The notes: generated by a model from the letters alone, not told the origin. A DNA stretch of 64,000 bases from Tuctoria greenei (GCA_036927565.1 JAYESD010000001.1:136637415-136701414); one strand, 5' to 3'. Positions 33,719 to 46,844 are shown, counted from the first letter of the stretch. A program made the numbers and translations.

Positions 33719-36700
33719 TGTAGAATCCCAATTTCTTCCTTAATATAAAGTTCAGCTATAAGTTTATTATCAACCATAGTGGAGATCCATCATGGTTATG
33801 CACATGAACTTATGGTTGGACACATGAACTTGATCTCATCAAATCTTTTTCTTCCACTCATGCTTAAATTTTATTAACATGGGGAATGGACTTCACCAAC
33901 AATCTTAGATTAATTCTGTTGAACTCTCTGCAAATTTTGGAATTATTTGAACGGAGATTGCTAGGTCAAATTAATATGCAGTACCAAATATATATTCAAA
34001 TTAATACAAATTGAAAATGCTACTGTACATTTGACCCTATCAAAAATATCCAAATCTAAGGATGTAAATTTTTCCATGGCCTTCTAATATTCTAAATAGC
34101 TTCTCTGTAAGGTTTCAAGATTTTTGAAGCACGTCTTCCAATTATTTGGACACATATAGAGGGTTTAATCCTCGTCGATTTCGAAGTTGAACATTGCACT
34201 TAACCTGGTCCAAGCCAATTCAAAATTTTTCCTAAGATCCTTTATGGTTCAAGAAGCTTTGCTTCAAAATTTGGGGATTTATGAACCTCATTTACTATTT
34301 ATTTCAATGCTGTCATTGGAGAGGTTTGAATTCAAATTTGAATTTGAGTTTTGAAACAAACTGTGTCCTATTCAAAATCTGATTGCAGATTTGGATTCTT
34401 CATATTTTTCTTAGCCTGCCTGCAAATTTTGAGAAGTTTTGAGCAATGTTTGAGGTGGAAATTTTAACAACAGAGAAGAGGGAGAGAGGAAGCAGTGGGG
34501 CCCGCATGTCCGCCAGTCAAACGAATTACCGCCTCAGCCTTTCTCTTCCTGCTCGACACCGCGACCACATGCACCAGTGCAACAGCAGCGAGCTGCTCCC
34601 CGTTTGAGCCCTACAAATACCCCCCTTGCTCTCTCTCTCCCAGTCCCCCAGCCTCCCAACTCTCTCTCTCTCTATGCTATTTCGCGTTGCACGTTTTCTT
34701 GCCGCCGGAAGCCGCTCTCGGTTCCGCCGACGCCGCGCCGCCTCTCCATCAATATAAGCTTCCTCGTTCTGTGCTGTATATAGGAGAAAGGTGCGCCATA
34801 ACCTCTTGTAGGTACTGGTGAAGTTTGAATCCATGCCGTGCCCCCCTAGCTATTGTATTTCGTGAAAAACCGAAGTGCCTTTGTAGCTTTTGAGCTTAGG
34901 TCGTCGATATAATTCAAATTGTAGGTGCAACATTTTTTCGATCCAGTTAGCTAATATGATCGCCGTCTCCTAGCGCACCTCCCCTCCAAAAACTAGAAGG
35001 AACCATCGAGTAATTAGGGAGTATATCGAGTTTTTCCCTTCCACCATTGAAAGAGCACGGTTCACCGTCGAACTCTATGCTCCGGCCGTTTTCTACACAA
35101 TTAAGCTTCACAATCATGCTCCTGGGATGGCCACGATACTCCTGGCGCAAACCGCATCAAAAATGATGTCTTGCCGAGCTAGACCGCCATGACCGAGCTC
35201 AACACCGTCCCCCCCATCGACGCCGGCGACCGTCCGCTCGTCGTCCGGGCTGGCCATGTTGTCCTACGGGTGTTCCAAGATACAAGAAACATTTTTTCTT
35301 TGTGTGTCTTGGTCATCTGATGCCTATAGCTGCGGAAACGGCCGCGCGAAGTCACTGTGTGGCTTTCAATTCGGGTCTGGCTGGAGGTAGAAGATGAACC
35401 TGACAGTGGGTCCCCCTGTCAGTGATTCAATTCTGTTTTTCTAATTCCAGAAACTTTGTCCAACTTCAAAAATGCATATCTCTCTGTAGATTGCTCCAAA
35501 AGTCTTCAAACAAATTTTGTTTGAAAGCCCTTGAGCTCTAGTTTCTGTTAGTAGCAATTGGGATCTATGAAAACCAGTTTTCAATTCCGTAGAATGCAAT
35601 CTTTCCAAATAAAAATATATTTTTCCCAGCTGAACCTTCCACTGGGAAAAATCCCCAAAATTCACATAAAATACTTTGTCCTGTTCTTAGTTACCAGAAA
35701 AAGTTTGGGAGCCATTGAACCTGTATAACCTAATCAAATTTCAAATTCCTTTCTGCTATTCAGTTATAAAATAGAACTGTAACCAGGAATTTAATCAAAC
35801 TTCTAAATTTAATTTCTCTTAGTATACTTGCTCCAAAAATCTTAAGTAAAATCCTGTATAACCCTTATGATCTGAACTTTCAAGTTGTACAGTTAGTTTG
35901 GTATGCAAACCTGTAAACTTTCTGTATAATTCAGTTACCCTTTTCCTTCATTGAATTATTACAGATGTTCAGTTGTTTTGTTATGTCCCAAATTTGAACT
36001 GAACCTTGATTTAGTCATATACTAGCTCCTATGAAAATTACAGATTTATTAGACCTAATATCCTGGCCCAAATTCAATTCCCAATCTGAATGTTAATGGA
36101 AAAACTAAATTCAGTAATAGAATAATTCCAGAAATTCCTAGCAACTTTAGAATTCAATATCTCTTTCAAAGAAACTTAGAAAATTGTGAAATAAATTTCC
36201 TACAACCAGTGTGACCCCCTATACATGATACAACCACTGGTAGCCATGATAAGTCTCCAAAATTTCAACCAAAATTTAGAGAAGGTTATTACTTGTCATA
36301 ATTTTAGGAACAACAAACTTATTTGATCATCTGCTGTTCTTTGCAAGAGTCTCCCTTGTATTCCCTAACATCTACCATAAAAATCCCAAAGCTAACTAAG
36401 ATCATTCACTCACTATAACCATAGTTAGAAGCTTATGAACTATATATACATTATAATTTACTAGCATTCATATATGCATGTCGTGTAGTGATCAATATTG
36501 ACGAGAATTGTCGCTTGGAGGAGAAGGCCAGGGTGTCCACTTGAAGTCCTTGGCGGAGTCTTCAGAGAAGGACCACTAACAATTTGACATTTAATCGAGT
36601 CGCGAACTAAGGCAAACCCCGGTTTGCATTTAAGAGCTTTTCAGAATTTTTCCAGTTTTATTCACTTACGTTTTCAGTTGATATTTTGCATTACGTATAA

Positions 36701-38052
36701 GGTCTTTGATACTCCACTTGCATATCCACAAATCTTATGGGAGGGTTGGAAAGGTTTACAACTTGACGTGTAGAACTGCCAATGCTAATGTTGTAGATAT
36801 ACCGGTAGAAGTAAAGTAGTTAGAATCTACTCGCGAGATAGGATTAACAGTTCATATGAGGGTGAAAGATGAAAGAATGGCTTATGAAATGAATACGAGA
36901 CCGGGCAGGGGGAATAGGAGTCGACGAGATGGAGTCTCGGGCGCATAGCCCTGCATGTGTCGCTTGAGGACCGTGCCTTATGAGGCACCGTTGGGCAAAC
37001 TTGAACTGTACCGGTTGCATAATGGGATATGGGCCCAATAAACTGATGTAACTCCAGACTGTAGTGTGGAGACTCTTCTGTTGTCCTTGAATGGAGATGC
37101 GAAGGCATAAAAGTTTAAATCTTCTAGCGGGCAACTTCGACTTGTCCGTGTAGGGGACCTTTTGCTCGGGATGAAGACGCTTGTCGATATTGGGGTCTTG
37201 GGTGAAAGGTGGCTGCATATAACGCGGGGAGGAGAGCACATAGGTGTCTCCCACACGGGTGTGCGTGTCGTGTAGTACGGGTGTGTCCTGATTGCAATCA
37301 CCGTCCCTCGCGGTTATTTTAGTACCACTTGTCCGTTGCTGTCGTGATGTAGTAAATACTAAAGAAGCGAGAAGAATATGATGTATTGAATTATAATTGC
37401 TTTGCAACCTTGTGTGGCTTAGAGATAGCACAATTAAAAGTTTACAGTTTCCCCATACATTAGCTATAATAGCATTATGTGCTTTGGACATGTCATATCA
37501 TTGGCAAAACATTTCTTGTTTGATTGTGGAGTCTATGATGTGCTGTGCCTAAAGAATGTCATTCGCTACTAAAACATGATTATAAGGATCCATTGATAGG
37601 CGAGTCCTTTATGCTATTCCTTACCTATGCTTAGTATTCACAACTGCATATGTCTAGTGAGACGGGTCAGTCTTGCTGAGCCTTATGCTCACATTTGCAG
37701 TTAACGAGTTTTTGCAGGTTATACCGTTGATGATGGGCCTAACGACGACGTCTTACCCCTTTGGGGTTTACGGCTGAGTGGAAGCCCTGCACGCCACCGA
37801 TATCTATGAGTGCTGCTAGTGTAAAGCGTACGAGGGCATGGACAGCTTTACTCACGCATAGCTAGTGCTGAGAGCGTAGTATGATGTATAGACTTCTTTC
37901 CTACGTTATATATTGTAAAACTTCTGCTGTGTTTATAAATCAAAGACTTAGTATTGTATTTTATTCTCGTTCTTTTCTTGTATAATGATGGGTGTCGCAT
38001 CGCACGACACCACCCAATGAGATCCTTGGATGTTGGGATTCCGGTCCCCACA
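33719..38052 (+). repeat. 3' LTR of element B (4334 bp)
   Basis: Starts TGTAGAATCCC, ends GGTCCCCACA. Collinear with 22525-26853. It carries the same CTACAAATACCCC box near 34612 and a hairpin decayed to five pairs at 36814-36832. Confidence 0.92.
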
Positions 38053-38229
38053 AAGTTTGCGACTTGACTCCCGTTAATCTGAAAACAACAACACCTTATG
38101 TGAGCACCTCATATAAGCTTGTTGCAAAACATAGCAAAATATCGTCCACTATGATCAGCCAAAATACATCAAAAACTTAGTCCAAAATTACTAAGCAACC
38201 ATTCCAAAAGTTTAAATATGTTGAATACT
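38053..38229. other. short unassigned stretch
   Basis: A/T-rich; continuous with 22524 before insertion of element B. Nothing recognisable. Confidence 0.5.
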
Positions 38230-40429
38230 GTGACACCCAGTTCAGAAAATTAACCAAGTACAACGCATATGTTTGTCCAGGATGTTCAACACACATACAC
38301 GAGTGCATCACAAACGATATACAAAAAATTACCATAGCATATGTTAATTAAGTACTTTTATTACAATATTCAAATAATCCTCGAATTACAACTCTAATGA
38401 TCATTATTAATAAGTTTTGCAGCAGAAATAATCTAAACATTGAGCTAAGCAAACTGAGCAAGGGGAATGCGCGGCTCCAAGCAGCACCACATGCAAGTCG
38501 ACGACAACACACAACTTAGTACTCCGCATTATCCTCAGGGTACTCCCAAACATCACCTGAAACTGTTGGTGGGGGAATTGCAAGGGTGAGCACATGTCGT
38601 ACTCAGCAAGTGTGAGAAATAATGACATGTAGCTTAAACAAAAAATGATAATAGACAATAGCTAATTGCTGAAAACTATAGTTAAAACATGAAAACATCA
38701 TCCTACATTGTCTATGTGAAGAAATCCCGTCATATTACCAATAATTACCAATTATGAGTCCAATACCATCAATTACCATTGTATCACATCCATCAATAAT
38801 TATCCATCCAAAAGACAAATTCTTACCATCACATTAACCATATTCAATTATCACAGCTCAACCATAACAAATCCCAAACCATCCCAAATCCCAAGTTCCA
38901 CTCTAATCATGTAGGTCATCCAGGTGCTCTTAACTGGGAGCACAACTATCATGATAGTTTTTAACACTCTGCAAGGGCTGTACCACTTTACCCACATGTT
39001 CGTGATTTCATAATCTTTCATTGACTAAGAACCTCTCTTATGCCATCTCACACTTCCTTTGGTGCGTGGCTAAGAGATCACAAAAATAGCCTTTACAAAG
39101 GGACTACTAGTATGTACGGACCCACTAAGATTTCACCGGCAGGCTTGAATCTCCATTCTCCCACCCTCGGGCCCCCTCATTTGTCATGCGATTCCCAGGG
39201 TAGCCCTTTTGACTCCCATTCCCATACCATCCAATGGTCCATACAATACCAGCAGAACACCTAATTATTCAGCAACACCGCACCCATACTTGGCCTTGTG
39301 GTGGCGCTGTTGTCCTTGCTTATTCTCGCATGAACTGGTCCTTAGATCTAAGGCAAGCAAAACCACCATGACATCCAACCCAATCCACAATCCATGCTTG
39401 CTTAGATCTCCCAATCCCATGTAACCAATTAACCATATCCATCAATTATCATCATATACATGCTCATTAATTTATAGTTTAAGCCATTTGGTTGTTTTCC
39501 CATCCCAATTAATTAGAGCGAAGCATAAAGGTAAAAAGCCCTTCCAGACTCTCTACACTACATTCCAAGCGACAAGGATGATCAAACAAGACCAGTAAAC
39601 TCCAACCATGGGTTTCCTATTTGACACAAGCATGCAATTTTTCAAACAAAACATTTAAAAAGAAGATCAAAATGTTCAAGGACACTTTCCTTGCCTCTCA
39701 GACTGGTTAGGGTCAAAATCTTCGAAGTTCTGGTGCTGGAGGTCCTTGACAGCACTCTCTAGAGCAAAACCTTCTATTCCGCGCAAAGGACATACAAAAC
39801 AGACATCACAATCAATAATTGCTCATATATTACTTAATATGCCGTGATATGCGTTAATAATGCAATTATGAGGTAAAACTTGTTAATAAGTTGTTATTAA
39901 TGTTTACTAACTAGTTCTAATGGAGTTTAACATGTTTAAACAGGAGTTGAATCAATTTACATCAGATTGGAATTAATTCAGCAACTTTAGATTTAGGTGG
40001 CCGAACAAGTCCGTATTGGAGACCGGACTAGTCCGCCCTGGACCAGAAAGTCGACCGGACTAGTCCGTACTCGGACCGAACAAGTCCGTGAGGCTAGGGT
40101 TTTTGGCGAATTTCCAACTAGGGTATAGTTTGAGTTGAATTATGGGACCAAGATTGAAGTAGAAAGATGATCTAAGGTAATTACCATGAATTCAACAACT
40201 CAAGGGTCGAGAATTCGACGAAAATTGAGATCTTGGCGTCTAGATCCAAAGAAGATGGAGAATTGGTGGAGAATTGTCGATGATGTCGATGAGTTGACGA
40301 TGATCAATCTTGCTAGATCCTTCCCCTTCCTCCTTCCTTTCCCGTTGCTACGATGGACTCTCATTGACGGTGGCTCTCACGAAGTAGGGTTTGGGTTTTC
40401 TTCAATTGTGGCAAAGAGGTGAAGGGGTG
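38230..40429 (-). repeat. minus-strand LTR, right side interrupted by a Tat element
   Basis: The plus-strand edge TGTGACACCC at 38230 is the complement of an LTR end (GGGTGTCACA). On the minus strand, blocks such as ACTTGCTGAGTACGACATG (38597-38615) and TGTTGAACATCCTGGACAAA (38273-38292) look like the U5 side of a grass gypsy LTR. A leader-like CT-rich zone lies near 40330-40429. No coding. The start of the LTR is not seen because the Tat element begins at 40430. The family is not assigned. Confidence 0.5.
40001..40088. repeat. four near-palindromic CGGACTAGTCCG-type boxes
   Basis: CCGAACAAGTCCG (40001-40013), ACCGGACTAGTCCG (40022-40035), ACCGGACTAGTCCG (40054-40067), CCGAACAAGTCCG (about 40076-40088). 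The order is A-B-B-A; the inner two are perfect 12-base palindromes CGGACTAGTCCG. Confidence 0.85.
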
Positions 40430-41461
40430 TGTTGAAGTGTTAGAGCGACACTTCCCCCTGATCTGCTAAGGAGAAGCCCGCGGAGGTTCTTTGTTCAGTG
40501 AGGCTTAGGCCTCAATCAAGTGTTCTAGCGGATGGAAGAATGAGACAGTGGTTTTTACGTGGTTCGGGCCGCAGGGAGTGTAACACCCTACTCCATGTTG
40601 AGTGGTATTGCTGGTATGTGTGTGTGTGTGTGATGATTGATGTGTGGATCCCTTGTAACGGTGGTGGTTCGGGCCTTTTATAGACAAGACCAGACACCTT
40701 ACAAGTGGAGTCCCAGGGCCTGACAAAAGGTCCTAGGATGATATTATCTTAAGGTCTATGGCTTCTCGCACAAGCTTGCCTGACCCAGGTAGTGAAGACT
40801 CACCGTCTTGCCTCCTCTCTTGTCAGTAGACCACGCGCCGTTGTTGACGGTGGCAGAAGGTGTCCCGTCGACCTGTCTTGTTGCCGCAAGCTACCCACTT
40901 GGCCAAGTGGGGTAGGCCTGCGGTGCCTTCACTATGACACGATTGGTCGTAGCGGTCTCTGACCGTTGGCGTGATCCGCGTTGGGCACCGGAGGTGGGTG
41001 CGCGTCTTCAATGTGCGACTTGAGCAAGGAACACCATCCCTGGACACGCGCATCTTACTGTCCGAGGCGAGCCGCGGGACACTCGGCAATGTTGAGGCTT
41101 TTCTCCGCTAGGGAGGTTAGACCAGATCCTCTATGATGCCTGGCAGCTCCGGGGCTCGTTAGGGGACGTGGCAGCTCCGGGCCCTTTCCCTTGGGGGGTG
41201 TTGGTCCTTGTGCTCCTTGCTACGTGGCTGTACCGGGGGCGTTCCACCAAGGTTGGGTGTGGTCCCGTCCCTACACGTGGCATCTCGGGAGCCCCTCACA
41301 CCGGAGGGTCCAAGTCTCGTCTTCAAGGCTTACGTGGCAGCACGGGAGCTCAATCTATGGGAGGCTAAGGTCATGGTTCCCACGGGACACGTGGCGGCTT
41401 CGGACGTGCCTTGGTGTCTTCCTCTTGTGTGCGAGGGTATCCTGTCTGCAGGGTACCGACA
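40430..41461 (-). repeat. 3' LTR of element C (1032 bp)
   Basis: Minus strand starts TGTCGGTACC (41461) and ends CTAACACTTCAACA (40430). It is the reverse complement counterpart of the solo LTR at 8263-9212. TATA box TATAAAAGG on the minus strand at 40682-40674. U5 signature near 40575-40600. U3 at about 41130-41400 has repeated ACGTGG boxes. A (TG)n microsatellite lies at about 40616-40633. Confidence 0.88.
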
Positions 41462-42002
41462 GTGGCCCCTGGGTCCACCTTGGGGCGTGGTGAAGAGCCC
41501 AAAGGTGGATCCCTTTCCATGTTCCCCCACGCTATGCTTTGAATTCTGTTTTGGACAACCGAAGCGGTGGGTGCTTCTGCCAATCCTCACCATGCATCAT
41601 CTTCTAGTTGAGAGACTACGGCGACAGGATCTTTGCTTGGTGTAATATCTCTTCTTCTGCATCGTCTTTAACAGTGGCGGTTCCAAATGCATCTATAGCA
41701 CTTTTGTTTGCTCCGTCATTATGTGAGTCGCCTCAACGTCTTCCCCAGGCGGCTGACCGACTAGGTCAGTGCGTTAGAGCGGGGACGTACGACCCATTGT
41801 CATTGGTGTTGGGTGTTGAGCGGTGCGGTCTGAACCTTCGCTTGGAGTACTCAGGTGTCGCGGAGGTGATAAAAAAGGAAACCTTTGTTGGAGGAATAGT
41901 TCCTTCCTTACTCAATGCACGCAGCCTGAGTTTTCGCCTTCTTCCTCAAGCGCCCGAACCTTCTTCACCCTTTTGCCAAAGCCCTCACCTTAGCTTGCCC
42001 CA
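41462..42002. other. non-coding 3' internal region of element C
   Basis: Carries the polypurine-tract neighbourhood of the minus-strand LTR at 41462-41485, and an upstream region for the plus-strand ORF. Frames at 41208-41645 and 41608-42015 are open but not recognisable. Confidence 0.4.
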
Positions 42003-43358
42003 ATGGCTTCCCTGATGCCTCCTTCCCGCTTCCGATCGGCCAGAGATTTGGTGCCGATGAGGCGGCTCCTTATCCGGTGCGGGTCTCCCAATCTTCAGGA
42101 CCTGCGTGAGGACGAGACTGTTCTTCTCGTCACCTACGCCACTGCTGTGCTCGCCCACCCGTTGTCAAGGTTCTTCCTCGCAGTGCTCGGGGAATATGGG
42201 CTGCAACTTCACCACCTGTCACCGAACTCCATTGCCTTGGTCGCCATGTTCATCCACCTATGCGAGGCGTTCCTAGACTGCCCGTCCACGGTGGAGCTGT
42301 TCCGACATTTCTTCGTGATGAAGACAAATGGAAGGAGTGCGACAACTCAAGTGGGGGCCTACTACTTCCGCCATCGGGACAATACCTCCCGGTGTTACAT
42401 TGCCTCATTCAAAGGGGGAAAATGGAGCCACTGGAGGGAAGATTGGGCAATTGTAAGGACAAACCCGCATCCCTCGCTGAAGATGCCATCCGGCGGTCCA
42501 GGCTCCGACCCTACCACCTGGGAGGCATCCCAGGGGTTGCCAGAGGAGTATAAGCCCGCCTTGAGGAGGATTCGGTTCTTGGCTGGCAAGGGCATGACCT
42601 CCATGATGGTGTTGGCAGACTTCTTGCTGCACCGTACCGCCCCTTTCATGCATCATCTATACATGGCATGGGTCTACAACGTCAAATTTGACTAATGTCG
42701 GCTGGGTCCGGACACCCCAACTCCCCAGATGCTGGAGGAGATGTTGAAAATAGTGACTTTCGACATTGTTGACGATGAACACGTCTTTATTCCAGATAAC
42801 TGCCAGACGCTCCACATGACGACCGACATGAGGTCTGAGCTGCGGAGCTCAATGCCGAAGGTCAACATGTTCGGCCTCGTCCATCTGCATCTCGAAGATA
42901 CGGTTGGAGCCTTGGCAGTCCTAAAGTGGTGCCATGAAGCTGCGCATCCATGGTCGGGGTCTTCCTCGCGTCCCTCAGCAAGGGCGGAGGCAGTTCCCTC
43001 AACTACCCCTGACAGAGCAGAGGTCAGCCAGCCGACACCAGCTCCAGAGCCGAGAAAGCGTTCCCGCACGCTGACCGCAGGCTCCGCTACTTCTGTGCCG
43101 AAGAAGCGGAATCTTTTACAGGGGGACGGTACTCCAATCTCCTATCACGAGAGGGTCGGTGGGGTCAAGGCTTCCGTCATTGACTTAGTCGCCGATTCTA
43201 GTAGTGGCCCTGGTTCTGGAGGAGGCGCCAAGGGGCCTGCGTGGACAACCATGCTGGTGCAGGTTGACTGGGAGTCGGTATCAGAGACGGTGGCATCGAC
43301 CTTATCGTCGGTCCCAGCGACTTTGATCTATCGCGCGGGGTGGGAGGCCAGGGTCATT
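42003..43358 (+). pseudogene. antisense extra ORF of element C (PF04195-type 'gypsy-type transposon' protein)
   Basis: Frame from ATG 42003, with a TAA at 42693-42695 (Gln expected), continuing in frame to the edge of the next LTR. The last residues of the open frame (to 43394) come from that LTR and are not native. The motif GLQLHHLSPNSIALVAMFIH, followed by LCEAFL…LFRHFF at about residues 65-105, fits the plant-specific domain that I recall as PF04195. The C-terminal part is Ser/Pro-rich and basic. The ORF is on the strand opposite to the element's LTR, between pol and the 3' LTR. Extra antisense ORFs at this position are known in grass Tat elements (for example Grande). Its function is unknown. 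Confidence 0.75.
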
Positions 43359-44613
43359 TGTAACGCCCTAGGTATGAACACCCCTGGACGCTAGTAAAAT
43401 CATTTAAACATTCCTACTAAGTAAGAAAGATATTATAAATTTTGATAGAATCTCTCCTGTAAAGTGAACTAGTCGCGGGCAACATAGTGCAAATATAAGC
43501 AAAATAACATCCACAAGCAGTAATAAGAAGCGTTCAAATATCATAGCTGAAGAAAACATCCAAACAACCAAATGACCTCACGACAGTTATTAAAAACACA
43601 ATAACTCAGCAATAAATTAATAAAGTCTACAATCTAGGTTTAATATTTGATTGGTGTGCTCAAATGCAGGTGTAACCCTCTTCCCATGCATGCTTTGATG
43701 AATGGGTACCTAAACACCAAATAATCACAAGAGTGAGTAAAAATATTCAGCAAGTACACTTAGAGCTTGAAGAACAATAGAATCCAACCAAATGAAACAT
43801 GGTGATACTTGAACTGGAAATGAGGAACAATGAAATAGTAGTTTCTGTCTGAAACGGACGACACTTGAATTCTCCTTAACATTTACCGGTAAAGCCGAGC
43901 AAGTGGGGCCAGCACTTACTCACAAGAACTGAATATAAGAACGACTCCTGACTTAACCGATACTTGAATGACAACTAAATGATTAACTTGAACCTTGAGC
44001 ATGAATAGAATAGAATCATGAAGCAATTGAATCTTGAAACCTCAAATAACGAATTAAGGTACGAGAAAGCTTAATCACCAGCAATTCACACATATTAGAA
44101 TAAACTCATCATGCATTTGCATTAATCTCGACGCGAACCGGAAGACACTCTAGACACCGGAACCCTCCAATCATGTGCGGCTAATATTAGCAAGACGACA
44201 AGACAGTGAATAAATAAAACAGGCCAAACTAGAGTGCTTAGGAACAATGACACCCACCCAAAATCATACCAGGCAAGTGAAATAAGTGGCTGCATCAGCA
44301 ATTTAATTAAGCCCTGGCAGCAGTTAAGCTAATTAATTTTCTAAAGCTAACGCCGAGCATCAGCAATGGTAACAAGGCTATCTAATCAGATTAGAAAGCA
44401 CTCGATGGTAATATGACACTCATTATAACAGGCAGTAAGTAAAAGTAAAGGTGTTAGCAATTGCTAGCAAGCAGCGGACAGTATAAACTCAGGCAACGGA
44501 ATCAACTATTTTTTTTTCTCTTGGATTTACTTGACTGGAGCAGCAACTGGCAGCATAGTAAGGAATCACAGGCAGCAAACCAACCTAACCACATTACTAA
44601 CCTGCATGCAACT
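43359..44613 (-). repeat. second minus-strand LTR fragment, cut by element D
   Basis: The edge TGTAACGCCC at 43359 is again an LTR end seen from its 3' side. The minus strand carries ACTTGCTGAATATTTTTACTC (43742-43762), like the block at 38597-38615, so the two LTRs belong to related families. The five bases before it are TCATT. No coding. The remainder would lie beyond element D. Confidence 0.5.
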
Positions 44614-45494
44614 TGTCAGTACCCTTCGTACCGGATATCTCTTGGGATTGCAAAGATCACAAGGAAACTCCATATACCAGATTTGAAGACCTCCGAAGGC
44701 CCCACATGTCAGGCGTAGCCGGACCTGCTCCCCCGACATGTTTAGTCCCGGGGCCGCCACGTGTATCACAAGACCGGAGCTATCACCCACACCTGGGAAG
44801 CTCCGGTCAGAATACCAATATGGCAGCCCCGGACCTAACCCCAGACAGAGGGAAGCTCCAGTACTGACACGTGTCCAACAGCACCGGACCTACCCATCCA
44901 CGACGATGAGCTCCGGTGCTGCCACCTGGCAACCGCCAGACCTTCAACTTCAACTATCAGGCCGGTGGACCCCCCAACGGCTCCAGACCTTCAAGGATCA
45001 ATCAAAGACTTCAAGACCCGACTAAGTGTCATTAATACCATATTAATGACACATGATTGGATGGCCCTTAATACTAGTAACAGCACTGTTAAGGCCCATT
45101 ACCAGGCTATTAAGGGTAATTAACCCCATTTATTGTGTATCAAGCGTGTGTAACCGCCGGGGCCACCTGTCAGGCTAAGCTGACGTTGTAACGATAAGTC
45201 CTTGTACTATAAAAGGACTGGTCGATGATACACAAGGCACGACTCGAGACCACTGTTGAACACCCTGAGCTAGACGAGCATCTTCTTCTGGAGCTTCTTC
45301 TATACTCCCGAGCTTAATACATCACCAACACACCCCGTGGAGTAGGGTATTACGCTCAGGCGACCCGAACCACGTAAATTCCTGTGTACACGTGTCTTTC
45401 ACCTTCTTGAATCTCTGCACGCCCATTACCGAACTACAACTCCTCGATCTACCAAAACTAGTGTTGGGAGATCTGCCAGTTCCAAACACCGACA
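44614..45494 (+). repeat. 5' LTR of element D (881 bp)
   Basis: Starts TGTCAGTACCC, ends AACACCGACA. TATA box TATAAAAGG at 45208-45216. U5 signature CCGTGGAGTAGGGTATTACG at 45334-45353. U3 at 44700-44950 contains several GAGCTCCGG/CCACGTG-type units of about 55-60 bp, as in the other Tat LTRs. Confidence 0.88.
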
Positions 45495-45496
45495 GT

Positions 45497-45514
45497 TGGC
45501 GCACCAGGTAGGGG
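45497..45514 (+). promoter_or_regulatory. primer-binding site of element D
   Basis: TGGCGCACCAGGTAGGGG, two bases after the LTR. The tRNA it matches was not identified by me. Confidence 0.6.
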
Positions 45515-45531
45515 GGCCCGATATTTCGAGT

Positions 45532-46844
45532 ATGGTGAACTCAACTGCTGGATCATCCAACGGCAACCCTGCCGTTCAACCCGTTGGAGGCAATCCCTCC
45601 AACGCAGCAACCAGCAGGTGCTGTGGCTCCAGCAGGAGTCATACCTTCACCACCACCGCCTGCACCAGCACGTCAAGCTGAGCAACGTGACGATGCATCG
45701 ACGTCAGTCACTGCATCGGCAAACAACAACAACCCTGAACACGCGCTTCATGCAGCACGTGCTCTCCTCCAACGTCCACCACCTCCAGGTGCATCCCAGG
45801 GTGCAATGGAGCAGTGGAGAGCTGATGTGGAACATCTGGTTGTAGCAGCAACCGACCGCATCAGCAATCAAGGTCCTCCTCCTTCGGGGCGGGCCCCATC
45901 GCAGCGCTGGACTGTGTCTGGCAGACTTGGTCCGCATACTTCCCAGAATAGGAGGCGTGCTGCATCACATCAAGTTACATCGCTACCCTCTGCGGTGCGA
46001 CGTACTCATACGTTAACCAAGATGTCAACTCATGACCTCTAGGCGGAGCTTGATCGCCGTTACCGTCAACAGGATGGCCGTGTCCATATCGAGTGCGCTC
46101 GCGAAAGACGAGAACCTCGAGACAGCCCTGCTCCCGAGGGAGTAGGAGGAGGCTGTTCTGCACTGGCCATGCACCTACGCATGGTCAGATGGCCACAAAA
46201 GTTCCGGCCCTGCCGGAGAAGTTTGACGGGACTGTTAACCCCACCGAATTTCTCCAGATTTACACCACCACAATCCTTGCGGCCAGAGGTAACGAGGCTG
46301 TAATGGCCAACTACTTCCCAGTAGCTTTGACTGGGACTGTCAGGTCCTGGTTCATGAGCCTTCCTCACAACTCTATCAATAGTTGGGAGGAATTGTGCCA
46401 ATAGTTCACCGCCAATTTCGGGAGTTCATACACCCGACCAGGCACCGAACTGGACCTTTTTGTAGTGGTGCGAAAGAGGGGAGAATCCCTGCGCTCATGC
46501 ATCCAAAGGTTCTCCCAGGTACGAAACACCATTCCTTCTATCTCTAGCGCTTCTATCATCGTGGCACTTAGACAGGGCGTGCGAGATAAGAAGATGCTGG
46601 AGAAGCTGGCGGTCAAGGAGGTCACCAGCGTCACGGAGCTCTTCAGCTTGGCAGACAAGTGCGCCAAAGCTGCGGAAGGCCGTGAGATGCACTCCAAACC
46701 ACCTCCGGAGGATGGCAAAAAATCCTCCAAAGGCGAAGCCACTACTCCCGGGAGTGGCAAAAAGAAGAAAAAGTCCAACGGCAAAAAGAAGACGTCGGCC
46801 GGCACATCCACCGCTGTAGCTGCTGCAGCTCCGGGTGGTCGAGG
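45532..46844 (+). pseudogene. gag of element D, 5' piece
   Basis: ATG at 45532. The frame shifts once between 45584 and 45680 and back between about 46100 and 46200. TAG at 46040-46042 and TAG at 46402-46404 both stand where Gln is expected. The N-terminal part is Pro/Ala/Gln-rich. The retrotransposon gag domain follows (LPEKFDGTVNPTEFLQIY near 46210-46265, then WFMSLPHNSINSWEELC to 46401, then TELFSLADKCAKAAEG near 46635-46682), and then a Lys-rich tail. The gene is interrupted at 46844 by element E within the tail. Confidence 0.85.

Larger units (their letters stand above)
22525..38052 (+). mobile_element. complete, decayed Tekay-like chromovirus (element B, 15.5 kb)
   Basis: 5' LTR 22525-26853, primer-binding site 26858-26869, leader, gag 29216-about 30200, pol to 33655, polypurine tract 33706-33718, 3' LTR 33719-38052. 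Flanks are AAGCT (22520-22524) and AAGTT (38053-38057), a 5-bp duplication with one substitution. In the first 230 bases the two LTRs differ at about six places by my reading, so the copy is clearly older than the one at 46845-61927. It has several stops and at least three frameshifts. Confidence 0.92.
40430..43358 (-). mobile_element. 3' end of a minus-strand Tat-like element (element C)
   Basis: On the minus strand: internal region with an antisense extra ORF, purine-containing tract ending AGGGGCCAC, then LTR (41461 down to 40430). Cut at 43358 by another LTR. Flanks of the LTR do not match each other (GGGTG left, GTGGC right), so this is not a solo LTR but one end of a longer element. Confidence 0.75.

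Noticed and set aside
40430..41461. Second solo LTR
   Set aside because: Flanking pentamers do not match, and a polypurine neighbourhood and an internal ORF follow, so it is the end of a longer element.
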